This document shows positions 6,037-6,696 of a DNA stretch of 6,696 bases, piece after piece. The notes under the pieces were generated by a model. The model did not search any database. It saw nothing but the letters and a program-made list of their open reading frames with translations, and had not been told where the DNA came from. The position numbers were made by a program, and so were the translations under genes. Source of the stretch: Abditibacteriota bacterium (GTDB taxonomy: Bacteria; Armatimonadota; UBA5829); the NCBI GenBank assembly GCA_017958015.1, contig JAGDDM010000252.1, positions 1 to 6,696 of the forward strand. Direction: 5' to 3'. Within the stretch, counting starts at the first letter, position 1. Each line of letters opens with the position of its first letter.

Positions 6037-6696
6037 ATGAAATACAAAATTTTCCTATCTCTCCTACTCCTGCTTGCGCCCTCAATCCTGATGGCCGACG
6101 ACTGCACCGAGGAGTGCGTTCCCGTGCCGGACACGCCTTTCGCGGTAATGGAAGCGAAGGAGCTGGAATATTCCGGAACCCGGGTGAAGGCCGCGGGGGA
6201 CGTTCGTTTCGTCTACGGCAACAAGCAGATGCGCTGCGACTCCATCGACTACGATATCGCAAGGAACGTGGGCACAGCGGAGAACCTGTCCGTCACCACC
6301 TGTATTAAGCCCAAGCCCCACTATCGGGTGCGGTGCAAAACGGTGGAGTTCACCGAGGACGGAATGCTCAAGGCCAAGCACACCGCCGTCTACCTCCGAA
6401 ACCTGAAGATAGCCTCTCTGCCCTACATCGCTTTCAGGGTTGACGACGACATATCGAAGAACATTACCGACTTTCCCAGCATAGGCTACTCCGGTAGAGA
6501 CGGTTTGCACATCGGCAAAACCTTCGTGCTGGCCGATCAGCCCCGGTTCTCCGCGAAGGCCAAAGTCATGGCGGGCACCAAGCGGCATCTGCGGGTGGAC
6601 GCTCGGCTTCGCTACGCCTTCGACAACACCCTGGCGCCCAGAAGCGGCAGATATTTCGACTACGAGAAGATTTACAACGAGGATTTGGACATAAAC
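6037..6696 (+). CDS. lptD: LptD/OstA-like LPS-assembly outer-membrane protein, N-terminal part
   Basis: The frame runs from ATG 6037 to the window edge with no stop (220 codons; complete LptD proteins are several hundred residues longer). LptD with LptE inserts lipopolysaccharide into the outer leaflet. Residues 1-20 are a signal peptide (MKYK, a Leu-rich core, MA before DDC). Residues about 38-120 fit an OstA/LptA-like beta-jellyroll (AKELEYSGTRVKAAGDVRFVYGN, then MRCDSIDYD). A TTC at 87-89 occurs where E. coli LptD has a T-S-C, and LPY (128-130) then GYSGRDGL (150-157) mark the entry to the barrel domain. C23 and C27 lie just after the signal peptide; other cysteines are C67, C89 and C100. 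No Shine-Dalgarno sequence precedes the ATG, but the signal peptide supports this start; the next ATG (6091) would remove it. The family call is by pattern, so a related OstA-domain protein remains possible. Confidence 0.8.
   Translation, partial: MKYKIFLSLLLLLAPSILMADDCTEECVPVPDTPFAVMEAKELEYSGTRVKAAGDVRFVYGNKQMRCDSIDYDIARNVGTAENLSVTTCIKPKPHYRVRCKTVEFTEDGMLKAKHTAVYLRNLKIASLPYIAFRVDDDISKNITDFPSIGYSGRDGLHIGKTFVLADQPRFSAKAKVMAGTKRHLRVDARLRYAFDNTLAPRSGRYFDYEKIYNEDLDIN

Noticed and set aside
5937..6308. Open frame of about 123 codons overlapping the LptD-like gene in another frame
   Set aside because: It starts inside the heptad element, its product is Arg/Pro/Ser-rich without a domain, and the 6037 frame has a signal peptide and OstA pattern.

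Overview
The window looks like part of a chromosome from a diderm (outer-membrane-bearing) bacterium. The evidence is an RND efflux pair (periplasmic adaptor plus inner-membrane pump) and the N-terminal part of an LptD/OstA-like outer-membrane assembly protein. Coding sequence is GC-rich, with mixed arginine codons (CGC and CGG next to frequent AGA). All supported genes are on the + strand and tightly packed. There is no rRNA, tRNA, transposase, phage gene or CRISPR array. The phylum cannot be fixed by reading alone. The RND and flavoprotein sequences do not look close to the Enterobacteria/Pseudomonas type, and a lineage far from Pseudomonadota is my low-confidence guess.

Region 1 (1-4117) is the end of an efflux operon. 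A periplasmic adaptor (HlyD/AcrA type), cut by the left edge, is followed after 9 nt by a 1102-residue RND permease. A strong intrinsic terminator closes the unit. The permease has about 50 extra residues after TM7 that look like an added transmembrane hairpin, giving a predicted 14 TM segments instead of 12.

Region 2 (4126-5888) is a two-gene unit with its own sigma-70-like promoter just after the terminator. The first gene is a HI0933/BaiN-type FAD-dependent oxidoreductase. Its best start is a GTG at 4162, exactly at the predicted transcription start, so the mRNA is probably leaderless. The TTG at 4126, which would extend the reading frame upstream, is itself the -35 box. The second gene overlaps the first by ATGA and encodes a small secreted protein with a Lys/Thr-rich linker. 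Its C-terminal domain resembles the periplasmic N-terminal domain of some MscS-type channels, but no channel is attached.

Region 3 (5889-6036) is a 148-nt spacer dominated by an unusual bipartite element. A G-rich array of 7-nt units is followed about 50 nt later by a C/T-rich array of 7-nt units, and the two arrays can pair with each other in register. The element ends 15 nt before the next start codon.

Region 4 (6037-6696) is the first 220 codons of an LptD/OstA-like protein: a signal peptide, an OstA-like beta-jellyroll, and the start of the outer-membrane domain. It runs off the right edge. The shared theme is the cell envelope: efflux across it, a secreted small protein, and probable LPS insertion into the outer membrane. 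The oxidoreductase is the exception and has no obvious envelope role.
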